Below, one piece after another: positions 8,865 to 16,725 of a stretch of 24,709 nt of DNA. The DNA comes from Rhodobacteraceae bacterium UBA2776. Lineage in GTDB: Bacteria > Pseudomonadota > Alphaproteobacteria > Rhodobacterales > Rhodobacteraceae. The notes under the pieces are model-generated. The model ran no database searches. It had not been told where the DNA came from and saw only the letters and a program-made list of their open reading frames with translations. The position numbers and the translations under genes were made by a program. The DNA lies in contig DEIK01000031.1 of the NCBI GenBank assembly GCA_002352425.1, forward strand, positions 1-24,709. Reading direction: 5' to 3'. How positions within the stretch are numbered: the stretch's first letter is position 1; each line of letters opens with the position of its first letter.

Positions 8865-9218
8865 CTAGGGGGTGAGCGTGACCTCGAATGTCTCTTTTGC
8901 CCAACCATCGACCAGACAATGAGCCCGCACAAAGACGGTTTTGGTTCCTTCAGGAAGGGTGATGCCACTGACAGAACGGGTGAAGGGTTGTTCGTGCTCA
9001 TGCGGGTGGGCCAGCAACCGATAGCCTAGGCGATTGCCGTCAGCGTCCAGCACCTCCCAACCATCCGCGTAGTGGTCCCAACCGCTGTCAGGATGGGACA
9101 GGGTGACGGCAAAGTTCCATTCGCCATTGAGGACCTTGGCGCTGACGCTCTCAATCACAGGATCATCGGCCCATGCGGGCAGGGGCAGCAGCATTAGGGC
9201 GAGGGCGAGGTTTTTCAT
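8865..9218 (-). CDS. Small exported protein of unknown function, His-rich
   Basis: A 117-residue protein with a clear signal peptide (MKNLALALMLLPLPAWA, cleavage after residue 17) and a mature part of about 100 residues that looks beta-rich. Notable are clustered histidines: HPDSGWDHY (42-50), AHPHEHEQPFTRS (70-82) and AHC (99-101), with one cysteine. I recall similar short proteins in other Rhodobacterales but no assigned function. The start at 9218 is chosen because it has a strong AGGAG ribosome site and begins the signal peptide; the longer in-frame start at 9299 would bury it. It lies 70 bases after phoB on the same strand with no good terminator between, so it may be the last gene of the phosphate operon. 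Its stop is one base from the stop of the convergent vWA gene. Confidence 0.82.
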   Translation of the reverse strand: MKNLALALMLLPLPAWADDPVIESVSAKVLNGEWNFAVTLSHPDSGWDHYADGWEVLDADGNRLGYRLLAHPHEHEQPFTRSVSGITLPEGTKTVFVRAHCLVDGWAKETFEVTLTP

Positions 9219-9288
9219 CACAAGGCTCCTTGGTTTGAAGCAGCATGTCAGGGTGCGTCGTGGTTGTCGCGTCACGATGATGTGAGGT

Positions 9289-9984
9289 TTAGGCCGCATT
9301 CAGCGCGTAACCGAAACCGCGCACGGTGCGGATTTGGGATTTGCCGCTGGTTTTCGATAGGGCATTTCGCAAACGGCCAATATGGACATCAACGGTGCGA
9401 GTTTCCAGATCGGCCGAGATACCCCAAACCATATCGAGCAGTTGTTCACGGGAGAAAACCCGTTCGGGGCTTTGCATCAATGTGGCCAGCAGGCGGAATT
9501 CGACAGGGCCGAGGTCGATGGCCTTGCCTTGGCTGCTGACCTTGTGTTTCACAAGATCAAGTTCGATCACGCCAACCGACAGTTTTTGTTCGACAATGCT
9601 GGCGGTGGGCCGACGCAGGGCGCTGTGGATACGGGCGATCAGTTCTTTGATCGAATAGGGCTTGGTGATGTAGTCATCCGCGCCGATGTCCAACCCGCGC
9701 ACTTTGTCGCGTTCCTCGGAGCGGGCGGTCAGCATGATGACCGGCACCTCACGCGTTGCTTTGGCGCGGCGCAATTGGCGACAGATTTCGACGCCGGATA
9801 GATTTGGCAACATCCAGTCCAGCAAGATTAGATCGGGCGGGTCCTCAATGGCGGCCTCAAGGCCTTCTTGACCGTCCATTTCAACCCGTAGATCGAAGCC
9901 GTGTTGCTGTAGATTAAAGCGCAGGATTTCGACCTGCGAGGGTTCGTCCTCGATAACCAGAATTCTTGGGGTAACGATGCTCAT
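9289..9984 (-). CDS. phoB: Phosphate regulon response regulator
   Basis: A 231-residue OmpR/PhoB-type response regulator that is phosphorylated by PhoR under phosphate limitation and binds Pho boxes. The receiver domain (about 6-120) has the acidic pocket E12/D13, the phospho-acceptor D56 in ILLDWMLPNLSG, T86 and K108 (TKPYS). A winged-helix DNA-binding domain covers about 135-230, with the recognition-helix motif RTVDVHIGRLRNAL and the wing RTVRGFGYAL. All key residues are present. The ATG overlaps the phoU stop by one base (TAATG). Placement at the end of phoR-pstSCAB-phoU supports PhoB rather than another OmpR-type regulator. Confidence 0.96.
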   Translation of the reverse strand: MSIVTPRILVIEDEPSQVEILRFNLQQHGFDLRVEMDGQEGLEAAIEDPPDLILLDWMLPNLSGVEICRQLRRAKATREVPVIMLTARSEERDKVRGLDIGADDYITKPYSIKELIARIHSALRRPTASIVEQKLSVGVIELDLVKHKVSSQGKAIDLGPVEFRLLATLMQSPERVFSREQLLDMVWGISADLETRTVDVHIGRLRNALSKTSGKSQIRTVRGFGYALNAA

Positions 9985-10682
9985 TATTTGTCCAGTCGAA
10001 GGTCGGCAGGGTCAACAGAGGCTTTCAAATCCTCGCCAGTTACGATTTGGTGCACATAACGGGCAATGTTACAGATGTGATCGCCAATGCGCTCAAAATT
10101 ACGCGCTATCAGGGTTAAATGGATCAAGCTTTCTGCATTATCGGGGGTTTTTGAGAGGGTTTCAACAACCGTTTGCACAGCATTTTTGTAGATCGCGTCC
10201 ACGTCTTTGTCTTGGTCGCGGATTTGCTCGGCAAGTTCAATGTCGGCGGTTGCATAGGCCACCATCACGTCCTCCAGCATGGACTGCACGTTCGCGCTCA
10301 TTTGTGTGATCATGTCCAAGACGGCATCTGCGCGCGGGGCGCTGTGGATGATATGAGCGCGCTTGGCGGTCGATTTGGCGTGATCGCCAATGCGCTCCAG
10401 TTCACCCGAGATGTTGATTGGCGCAAGGGTTTGGCGCAGGTCCAGTGCGACGGGTTGGCGGCGCACGATCAGAATTTCCGCGCGATCGTGAACGTCTTTG
10501 TTCAACCCATTGATAATGCGATCATACGTTCTGATCCTGTCGACTTCGGATTTGTCATAGGACAGCAAAACGGCCGTGGCGTCGTTGACTTGCAGGCCCA
10601 CCAAACCGCCCATTTCAATGATGGTGGCTTTGATTTTTTCAAGGTTTGCGTCGAATTTCTTGACGATATGTTCGTTTTCCAT
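9984..10682 (-). CDS. phoU: Phosphate signalling protein PhoU
   Basis: A 232-residue helical cytoplasmic protein made of two PhoU repeats. Each repeat contains the metal-binding type motif, seen as ELERIGDHAKSTAKRA in the first half and NFERIGDHICNIARYVH in the second. PhoU links the PstSCAB transporter to PhoR and keeps the kinase off when phosphate is plentiful. It begins nine bases after the pstB stop and its stop overlaps the phoB start, fitting the usual pstB-phoU-phoB order. Length and motifs are normal and nothing is missing. Confidence 0.96.
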   Translation of the reverse strand: MENEHIVKKFDANLEKIKATIIEMGGLVGLQVNDATAVLLSYDKSEVDRIRTYDRIINGLNKDVHDRAEILIVRRQPVALDLRQTLAPINISGELERIGDHAKSTAKRAHIIHSAPRADAVLDMITQMSANVQSMLEDVMVAYATADIELAEQIRDQDKDVDAIYKNAVQTVVETLSKTPDNAESLIHLTLIARNFERIGDHICNIARYVHQIVTGEDLKASVDPADLRLDK

Positions 10683-10691
10683 GTGCGGGTC

Positions 10692-11453
10692 CTAACCTAT
10701 GCGTCCGGTGATGTAGTTTTGCGTGCGCTCATCTGTGGGGTTGGTGAAAATCGACTTTGTTTCACCATATTCGACCAAGGATCCAAGGTGGAAAAATGCA
10801 GTGCGTTGCGACACGCGGGCGGCTTGCTGCATCGAGTGGGTGACGATGACGATGGTGTAATCCTTGCGCAGATTGTCGATGAGTTCTTCGACCACGGCGG
10901 TGGCGATCGGGTCCAGCGCCGAGCAGGGTTCGTCCATCAAAATGACTTTGGGTTTGATGGCAATGGCCCGCGCGATACAGAGGCGTTGTTGTTGGCCACC
11001 GGACAGTGAGTTGCCCGGATCGTCGAGGCGATCTGCGACTTCGTCCCAAAGCCCTGCACTGCGCAGGCTCCATTCGACACGGTCTTGCATTTCGGTTTTC
11101 GAGGTGGTGATTTTGTGAATCTTCAACCCGTAGGCGACGTTTTCAAAGATTGATTTTGGAAACGGATTTGGTTTTTGAAACACCATGCCGACTTGGGCGC
11201 GCAGGGCGACGACATCGACGGCGGGGGCATAAATATCTTGGCCCGCGATTTTCATATCGCCCGAGATGCGGCAGGACGGGATCAGGTCGTTCATGCGATT
11301 GATGGCGCGCAGGAACGTGGATTTGCCGCAACCTGAGGGGCCGATGAAGGCGGTGACTTTGTTGGGGAGGATATCCAGATCAATATTATGGATGGCCTGT
11401 TTGGTGTCGTAGAAAATATCAACACCGCGTGCAGTGATTATTGGATCAGTCAT
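10692..11453 (-). CDS. pstB: Phosphate ABC transporter ATP-binding protein
   Basis: A 253-residue ABC ATPase that powers phosphate import through PstC/PstA. Visible are Walker A (GPSGCGKST), the Q-loop (GMVFQKPNPFPKSIFENVAYG), the signature LSGGQQQR, Walker B (VILMDEPCSALDP) and the switch histidine (IVTHSM). The motif order and the NPFPKSI segment are typical of PstB. The ATG at 11453 is preferred: the two-codon longer start is a TTG that lies inside the pstA stop region, and homologues start M-T/S-D. Two bases separate it from the pstA stop, and an AAGG ribosome site lies in the pstA end. Confidence 0.97.
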   Translation of the reverse strand: MTDPIITARGVDIFYDTKQAIHNIDLDILPNKVTAFIGPSGCGKSTFLRAINRMNDLIPSCRISGDMKIAGQDIYAPAVDVVALRAQVGMVFQKPNPFPKSIFENVAYGLKIHKITTSKTEMQDRVEWSLRSAGLWDEVADRLDDPGNSLSGGQQQRLCIARAIAIKPKVILMDEPCSALDPIATAVVEELIDNLRKDYTIVIVTHSMQQAARVSQRTAFFHLGSLVEYGETKSIFTNPTDERTQNYITGRIG

Positions 11454-11455
11454 GA

Positions 11456-12715
11456 TCAAAACCTTGTTTCAAGTTTGCGACGCAGCAGGATGGCGATCAG
11501 GTTCATGCTGATCAGGAAGATCAACAAAACGATGATGGCGGCGGCGGTTTTTTCGGTGAATGCGCGTTCGGGGCTGTCGGCCCAGAGGAATATCTGCACA
11601 GGGAGAGCGGTTGCGGGCTCCAAGATCGAGTCCGGAATATCGACGATGAAAGCCACCATGCCAATCATCAGCAGGGGCGCTGTTTCACCCAAGGCCTGTG
11701 CCATGCCGATGATTGCGCCGGTCAACATGCCGGGCATGGCGACGGGGAAGACGTGGTGAAATACGGCCTGAACCGGGCTTGCACCCAACGCCAGCGCCGC
11801 CTCTTTGAACGAGGGGGGCACCGAGCGCAGCGCGGCGCGGGCCGCGATGATGATGGTGGGCAGGGTCATAAGCGCCAGCACCATGCCGCCGACCAAGGGC
11901 GAGGAACGGGGCAAGCCCATGTAGCCCAAGAAGATCGACAGGCCCAGCAGGCCGAACACGATGGACGGCACAGCGGCCAGATTGTTGATGTTGACCTCGA
12001 TCAGGTCGGACAAACGATTGGCTGGCGCGAATTCTTCGAGGTAGATTGCAGCCCCGATGCCGATGGGGAAGGACAAGGCGAAACACACGGCGAGCGAGTA
12101 GAGCGAGCCGACGAGGGCGCTGAGGATACCGGCGATTTCAGGTTCGCGGCTGTCGCCCCCTGTAAGGAAGTTCCAGTTGGCGACACGACGCAGTTGGTTA
12201 TTTGCTTGTAGGGCATTGATCCAGACGACCTCTTTGTCGGAAATCTGACGTTGATTTTGTGGCAAGGTGATGTCGATTTTGCCGCGCAGATAAAGGTCCA
12301 GATCATCAGAGGCTGTGAGCCAGAGCGTTTGTGTGCTGCCCAAGAGGTCAGGATCTTTGGCGACTAATTTGGCGGCCTCAAAGCTGCCCTCGGGGCTGAC
12401 CAAATTGTAGAGCGCTTTTTTCTCACGGCGGCTGGTCACGTCAGGGAACATGTCGCGCAGACCGGATTTGACCAAGCGTCCGTAGCTGGCGCTGGCGGGG
12501 TCGGTTGGGTCGACATTTTCGGCGCCTAAATCAACCTGCACGGCAATTTGTGTTTGGCGCAGCGTACCGCTGGCAGTGAGGGTGATCGAACCGACCATCA
12601 AGGCCAAGAACATCAGCGATATAGCGATGGCGGAGCGGCCAACCCACTTGAACCGTTTCTCGGCACGGTGACGACCGGCAAGGCCGAAGCCTGCCTTTTT
12701 GGTGAGATCAATCAT
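11456..12715 (-). CDS. pstA: Phosphate ABC transporter permease PstA (with N-terminal periplasmic domain)
   Basis: A 419-residue permease, longer than the roughly 300 residues of the enterobacterial protein. The extra length is a periplasmic region of about 150 residues between the first helix (about 25-47) and the permease core. This matches the DUF3333-type N-terminal domain found in alphaproteobacterial PstA. The core (about 200-415) has the permease loop motif around SFKEAALALGASPVQAVFHHVFPVAMPGMLTG. The ATG at 12715 is chosen because it has an AGGA site and starts MIDLTKKAGFG; the further upstream start would read through pstC. It overlaps the pstC end by eight bases, indicating coupled translation. 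Confidence 0.94.
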   Translation of the reverse strand: MIDLTKKAGFGLAGRHRAEKRFKWVGRSAIAISLMFLALMVGSITLTASGTLRQTQIAVQVDLGAENVDPTDPASASYGRLVKSGLRDMFPDVTSRREKKALYNLVSPEGSFEAAKLVAKDPDLLGSTQTLWLTASDDLDLYLRGKIDITLPQNQRQISDKEVVWINALQANNQLRRVANWNFLTGGDSREPEIAGILSALVGSLYSLAVCFALSFPIGIGAAIYLEEFAPANRLSDLIEVNINNLAAVPSIVFGLLGLSIFLGYMGLPRSSPLVGGMVLALMTLPTIIIAARAALRSVPPSFKEAALALGASPVQAVFHHVFPVAMPGMLTGAIIGMAQALGETAPLLMIGMVAFIVDIPDSILEPATALPVQIFLWADSPERAFTEKTAAAIIVLLIFLISMNLIAILLRRKLETRF

Positions 12716-13658
12716 ATTGTTCCTGATATTTCCGCACGATGTGCAAAGCGACGACATTGATGCAAAGGGTGATGCCAAAGAGGAAGAGCCCAAGTGCAAA
12801 GGCGGATAGGGTTTTGGCGCTGTCAAATTCCTGATCGCCCGTCAAAAGGGCAACGATTTGCACGGTGATTGTGGTGACGGCATCCAGTGGGTTCAGCGTT
12901 AGTTTGGCGGCCATGCCAGCAGCCATCAACACGATCATGGTTTCGCCAATGGCGCGCGAGGCGGCCAGCAACAGCGAGCCAGATATCCCGGGCAGGGCGG
13001 CAGGCAAAACCACACGCCGGATGGTTTCGGATTGGGTTGCGCCCATGCCCAAAGAGGCGTCGCGCAGGGATTGTGGCACCGAATTTATGACGTCATCCGA
13101 CAAAGACGAGATCAGCGGTACGATCATGATGCCCATGACGATGCCCGCCGCGAGCGCGCTTTCAGACGCGACTTCTAGCCCCATCTGATTCCCTGTCATG
13201 CGGATGAAAGGTGCCAATGTGAGGGCGGCGAAAAAGCCGTAAACCACGGTCGGGATGCCGGCGAGGATTTCCAAGCCTGGCTTGATCCAAGCGCGGGCGC
13301 TTTTGGAGGAATATTCGGATAGGTACACAGCTGATGTCAGTCCAAGCGGCGTGGCGACGATCATGGCGATGGCGGAAATCAACAAGGTGCCATTGATCAG
13401 GGGCAGGATGCCAAAGCTGCCACCAGAGCCGACTTGATCAGCGCGAATGGCGGTTTGTGGGCTCCATTCCAGACCGAACAGGAAATTGCTTAAGGGGACC
13501 TTGCCGAAAAACTGAATGGTTTCAAAAATAAGGGAAAGCACGATGCCGACGGTGACCAAAATCGCCATGCCCGCGGCGGCGGCAAGGAGAACGATGACGA
13601 TCCGATCAAACCACATTGGGCGCACCGGCGTCGAGATGTTAAAGGATTGATCAGACAT
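12708..13658 (-). CDS. pstC: Phosphate ABC transporter permease PstC
   Basis: A 316-residue inner-membrane permease with about six hydrophobic helices, forming the phosphate channel together with PstA. The coupling-loop motif that contacts PstB is visible in SLRDASLGMGATQSETIRRVVLPAALPGISG. The conserved AVYLSEYSSKSARAWIKPGLEILAGIPTVVYG block is present; it is given here only to mark the PstC family. Length is close to the E. coli protein. It follows pstS after a 65-base gap that holds a strong stem-loop, and overlaps pstA by eight bases. The ribosome site before its ATG is weak, which together with the stem-loop suggests lower output than pstS. Confidence 0.95.
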   Translation of the reverse strand: MSDQSFNISTPVRPMWFDRIVIVLLAAAAGMAILVTVGIVLSLIFETIQFFGKVPLSNFLFGLEWSPQTAIRADQVGSGGSFGILPLINGTLLISAIAMIVATPLGLTSAVYLSEYSSKSARAWIKPGLEILAGIPTVVYGFFAALTLAPFIRMTGNQMGLEVASESALAAGIVMGIMIVPLISSLSDDVINSVPQSLRDASLGMGATQSETIRRVVLPAALPGISGSLLLAASRAIGETMIVLMAAGMAAKLTLNPLDAVTTITVQIVALLTGDQEFDSAKTLSAFALGLFLFGITLCINVVALHIVRKYQEQYD

Positions 13659-13683
13659 GCGATCTAACTTTCAAAAGGAGAGA

Positions 13684-13716
13684 TGCTCTGGGCCGAGCGG
13701 GGGCAGGCCCAGAGCA
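13684..13716 (-). other. Intercistronic stem-loop between pstS and pstC
   Basis: An 11-bp perfect stem (13684-13694 with 13706-13716; arms GCTCTGGGCC and GGCCCAGAGC plus a T-A pair) encloses an 11-base loop. On the minus strand it lies seven bases after the pstS stop and 25 bases before the pstC start, followed by a pyrimidine-rich but not pure T run. It is probably an attenuator or 3'-end stabiliser that lets pstS mRNA accumulate over the permease genes. The structure is seen directly; the role is inferred. Confidence 0.75.
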
Positions 13717-13723
13717 AAGGGTG

Positions 13724-14755
13724 CTACATATCAAGCAGGGAAAGTCCGTTGATTTTAGCAGCCCAAGCCTCGCGTTCCTTTGCGGACAGCGGGATCAGGC
13801 CTTTGTCAGCCAGATAACCTTCGTCCCCCCAAGTGTCCTCATTCGTGAACTCGGATAGGAACTCGGCAATGCCAGGCACTTCGCCGACATGAGATTTTTT
13901 CACGTAGAAGAACAAAGAGCGGGCAATCGGGTAGTTGCCAGCGGCGATTTCTTCGAATTCAGCGGAAACACCGTTGACGACAGAACCTTGGACAACATCA
14001 CCATTTTGCTCAAGAAAGCTGTAGCCAAAGATGCCGAATGCGGCGGGGTTGGCTTGCAGTTTTTGCACGATCAGATTGTCGTTTTCACCGGCTTCGATGT
14101 AGGCACCGTCTTCGCGCAATGTGTGACACAAAGCTTTGTAGGCTGATTTGTCTTCCTTTTTCAGGGCTTTGATCCAGTCAAAAGTCTTACAGCCACCTTC
14201 CATCGCCAATTCGGCAAAGGCGTCGCGTGTACCGGATGTTGGTGGTGGGCCAAGCACTTCGATTTTGACAGCCGGTAGATCGGCGTTCACTTCGTTCCAC
14301 ATTTTATATGGGTTTGGCATGGTGCCGCCGTCACCGTTTGGCACGTCCTTGGCCAGCGCCAGGAAAAGTTCGCGCAAAGAGACGTTCAACTGGTCAGCCT
14401 CAATCGAGTTGGCCAGTACGATGCCGTCAAAACCGATCGTGGCCTCAACGATTTCGGTCACACCGTTTGACGCACACAATTCTACTTCGCTGGATTTGAT
14501 CCGGCGCGACGCGTTTGTGATGTCAGGGGTGTCGAGGCCAGTGCCTGCACAGAACAATTTCAAACCGCCGCCCGAGCCAGTGCTTTCAACGACGGGTGTT
14601 TTAAAATCGGTCGACTTGCCAAAGCGTTCAGCCACGGTTGTCGAGAATGGAAATACTGTGGAGGAACCCACGATTTGAATTTGGTCCCGCGCGATTGCAG
14701 GGGCCGCGATAGCCAGCAGCGCGGCTGCGGCGGTAAGGGTGGTACGGACAGACAT
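13724..14755 (-). CDS. pstS: Periplasmic phosphate-binding protein
   Basis: A 343-residue substrate-binding protein that captures phosphate in the periplasm for the PstCAB transporter. The signal peptide (MSVRTTLTAAAALLAIAAPAIA) is cleaved after residue 22; no lipobox cysteine is present, so it is soluble. The phosphate-binding segment IQIVGSSTVFPF follows directly, and later STGSGGGLKLFCAG and the PPTSGTRDAF loop contribute ligand contacts, as usual for PstS. Two cysteines (LFCAG and ELCASNG) could form a disulfide. The ATG has an AGGAG site. Upstream lie tandem Pho boxes, so expression should rise under phosphate limitation. It is separated from phoR by 107 bases. Confidence 0.96.
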   Translation of the reverse strand: MSVRTTLTAAAALLAIAAPAIARDQIQIVGSSTVFPFSTTVAERFGKSTDFKTPVVESTGSGGGLKLFCAGTGLDTPDITNASRRIKSSEVELCASNGVTEIVEATIGFDGIVLANSIEADQLNVSLRELFLALAKDVPNGDGGTMPNPYKMWNEVNADLPAVKIEVLGPPPTSGTRDAFAELAMEGGCKTFDWIKALKKEDKSAYKALCHTLREDGAYIEAGENDNLIVQKLQANPAAFGIFGYSFLEQNGDVVQGSVVNGVSAEFEEIAAGNYPIARSLFFYVKKSHVGEVPGIAEFLSEFTNEDTWGDEGYLADKGLIPLSAKEREAWAAKINGLSLLDM

Positions 14756-14816
14756 TTATCGTCTCCTGTTAAGAATAAGCGCCCCGTATTGGGCACCCCC
14801 TGTGTCAGTCAGGAAC

Positions 14817-14856
14817 GATTCAGCTTTATGACGGTTGGGTAACAGCTTTATGACAG
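14817..14856 (-). promoter_or_regulatory. Tandem Pho boxes upstream of pstS
   Basis: On the minus strand two Pho boxes follow each other: CTGTCATAAAGCTGTTAC (14856-14839) and CCGTCATAAAGCTGAATC (14834-14817). The four seven-base units start at 14856, 14845, 14834 and 14823, exactly 11 bases apart, as PhoB dimers require. The first box matches the Pho consensus almost completely; the last unit is the weakest. They point toward pstS, 62 bases before its ATG. I see no convincing -10 hexamer, as is common for PhoB-activated promoters. Confidence 0.87.
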
Positions 14857-14862
14857 AGCGGA

Positions 14863-15915
14863 TTAATCCGCAGCGGCTAGCGGCAGATAAATCGTGAATG
14901 TTGACCCTTGGCCCAGAACGCTGTCGATCACCAGCTCACCGCGATGTCGCACCAGGATGTGTTTGACGATGGCTAATCCCAAACCTGTGCCACCCAAATT
15001 GCGTGAACGGCTTTTGTCGACGCGGTAAAAGCGTTGGGTCAGGTTGGGAATTTCTGCGGCGGCAATCCCATCACCATCGTCCTTTATGGCAATCATCAGC
15101 GCGTCTTGACCCAGCGGGTTGCCGTCACGTTCGACACGGGCGGTCAGGTTGATTTCTCCGCCTTGGCGGCTGTAATGGATTGCGTTTTCTAGCAGATTGA
15201 TCAGCACACGGATCAGGTCATCCTGTCGCCCCATCACATCGGGTAGTTTTGGGGCAATGTCTGCGATGAGCGTTTTCTGGTGTTTCTTGGCCGTTGCCGA
15301 AACAGTGCTCAGGGCTTGATCAATGACAGACCCTATTTCGACCTTGTTTTTGAGGGAACGCCGTTGTTTGGCCTCGACTTGGGACAGGGACAACAAGTCG
15401 GACACCAGATTGGTCATGCGGGTGACTTCGCGCCCCATAAGATCCAGAAACCTTGTGCGGACAGCAACATCTTCAACTGCTGGGCCTTGCAGGGTTTCGA
15501 CAAAGCCGGAAATGGCGGTGAGTGGCGAGCGGATTTCATGGCTGACGTTGGCGACAAATTCGACGCGCATGGTTTTCAAATCGTTTGACAGGGTGCGGTC
15601 TTCAAATGTCATCAACGCGACAGGGGAGGCATGACCCCCCAATGTGCCAATGTTTTTGATTGTAACGGTGTAATCCGAGCGATACCCTGCTTTGGGTTTG
15701 ACTTTGGTCTTTGAGGGTTGGCCGGATTCCAAGGTGGATTTCAGGTGTTCTTTCAACCCGTCGACGCGTTCTAAAAAATCTGCGAACCCACCTTCATGGC
15801 CTATACCGTCAAAGGCATGGTCCGCTAGTGAATTGACGGCAAGAATCTCAAGGTTTGCATTCACCGCAATGACCGGCAGGGCCAGGCCTTCGATGATTTT
15901 TTTAGCCTCGTTCAT
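14863..15915 (-). CDS. phoR: Phosphate regulon sensor histidine kinase PhoR (no membrane anchor)
   Basis: A 350-residue histidine kinase. The N-terminal part (about 1-105) resembles a PAS domain (ALPVIAVNANLEILAVNSLA, then VALMTFEDRT). The H-box follows with the phospho-acceptor H126 in FVANVSHEIRSPLTAI, then the ATP-binding domain with N-box (LINLLENAIHYS), G1 (IKDDGDGI), F-box (RFYRVDKSRSR) and G2 (GGTGLGLAIVKHIL). It should phosphorylate PhoB. Unlike E. coli PhoR, no membrane helix is visible at the N-terminus, so it may be soluble or held at the membrane through PstB/PhoU. A GGAG ribosome site precedes the ATG. It lies upstream of the Pho boxes, so it may be transcribed independently of phosphate starvation. 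Confidence 0.92.
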   Translation of the reverse strand: MNEAKKIIEGLALPVIAVNANLEILAVNSLADHAFDGIGHEGGFADFLERVDGLKEHLKSTLESGQPSKTKVKPKAGYRSDYTVTIKNIGTLGGHASPVALMTFEDRTLSNDLKTMRVEFVANVSHEIRSPLTAISGFVETLQGPAVEDVAVRTRFLDLMGREVTRMTNLVSDLLSLSQVEAKQRRSLKNKVEIGSVIDQALSTVSATAKKHQKTLIADIAPKLPDVMGRQDDLIRVLINLLENAIHYSRQGGEINLTARVERDGNPLGQDALMIAIKDDGDGIAAAEIPNLTQRFYRVDKSRSRNLGGTGLGLAIVKHILVRHRGELVIDSVLGQGSTFTIYLPLAAAD

Positions 15916-15980
15916 GTCGTTCTCCGTGAAAACCTGTAGCCAAGTTATCGGCGCAATGTGACAGGCCTGTGATGTGAATG

Positions 15981-16667
15981 CTAGACCATCACGCTGCGCG
16001 AATGGGAGGCAAATTCACGGCGCCACAAGATCAGCACGGTGAAGGCCGTGGCCATAATCAATGGGGTTGCGCCCAGCAACCAGGCCAGCGCCCCCAGCGC
16101 AAAATAGATAGACCGCAGCCCGTTGTTATAGCTGCGTGCCGCTGTGATGTTAATTTCGGCCGCTTTGGCTGCGAGGGGTAGGCAAGTGGGGTCGGTGACG
16201 TCATTGGGCACCGATGCGAGCAGGACGGCGCAGTAACCAAACAACCGATGCGCCCAGACGAATTTCAAAAACCCATTGGCGAGGAACAGGATCACCACGA
16301 TGATCTTGGCCTCCCAAACGATGGCGGGTGCATTTTGCAGCGACAGGTCTTGGGCGATGCCCAGCAGTTGTTCTTTGTTGCCAATCAGCGCCAGTCCACC
16401 ACCGATGCCAATCATGCAGGCAGAGGCAAAAAAGGTGGTGCCCTGGCGCAAGCTACCCAAAATCGTCGCGTCAAACATGCGCGGTGCGCGGGTGACAAAC
16501 TGGATCATCCATTTGCGTCGGTAATCGGCCATCAGGACTGAAACAGAGGGGCGTTTACCGCCCTCGCGCTCAATAATGAAACCGATTCCCACCCATGACA
16601 CTGCCAGCAATGTGATGGCAATCAGGTCAAGGAGGCTGAAAAACTGTAGTCGATCAAGGAGTTCCAT
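15981..16667 (-). CDS. DUF599 membrane protein
   Basis: A 228-residue inner-membrane protein of the DUF599 family. Hydrophobic segments are visible near residues 8-30 (FFSLLDLIAITLLAVSWVGIG), about 78-98, about 120-140, and about 190-215. The family motif region includes RRKWMIQFVTRAPRMFDATILGSLRQGTTFFAS and AARSYNNGLRSIYFALGALAWLLG. Function is unknown. The ATG at 16667 is chosen because family members begin just before the first helix; a TTG at 16733 would add 22 atypical residues. No Shine-Dalgarno is visible before the ATG. A TATAAT lies seven bases upstream on the same strand, so the message might be leaderless. It is divergent from glcD and 65 bases upstream of phoR. Confidence 0.85.
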   Translation of the reverse strand: MELLDRLQFFSLLDLIAITLLAVSWVGIGFIIEREGGKRPSVSVLMADYRRKWMIQFVTRAPRMFDATILGSLRQGTTFFASACMIGIGGGLALIGNKEQLLGIAQDLSLQNAPAIVWEAKIIVVILFLANGFLKFVWAHRLFGYCAVLLASVPNDVTDPTCLPLAAKAAEINITAARSYNNGLRSIYFALGALAWLLGATPLIMATAFTVLILWRREFASHSRSVMV

Positions 16668-16696
16668 GGCATGATTATAGAGGGCGTGGTTAAAGC

Positions 16697-16725
16697 TTGC
16701 CAGCCCTGAAAATTGGTTATATTTT
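16697..16725 (+). promoter_or_regulatory. Candidate glcD promoter
   Basis: A -35-like TTGCCA (16697-16702) and a -10-like TATTTT (16720-16725) are separated by 17 bases. Transcription would start near 16732, giving a 26-base leader with a GGAG ribosome site before glcD. The match is moderate and based on inspection only. Confidence 0.4.

Noticed and set aside
9219..9288. Possible terminator after phoB (TCGTG with CACGA stem).
   Set aside because: The stem has five pairs, a 10-base loop and no T run, so it does not support an operon end.
15939..15970. CTGTCAC half-site and the palindrome ACAGGCCTGT upstream of phoR, as a possible Pho box or operator.
   Set aside because: Only one half-unit matches the Pho consensus; the unit 11 bases on does not. 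The 10-base palindrome is short enough to arise by chance.
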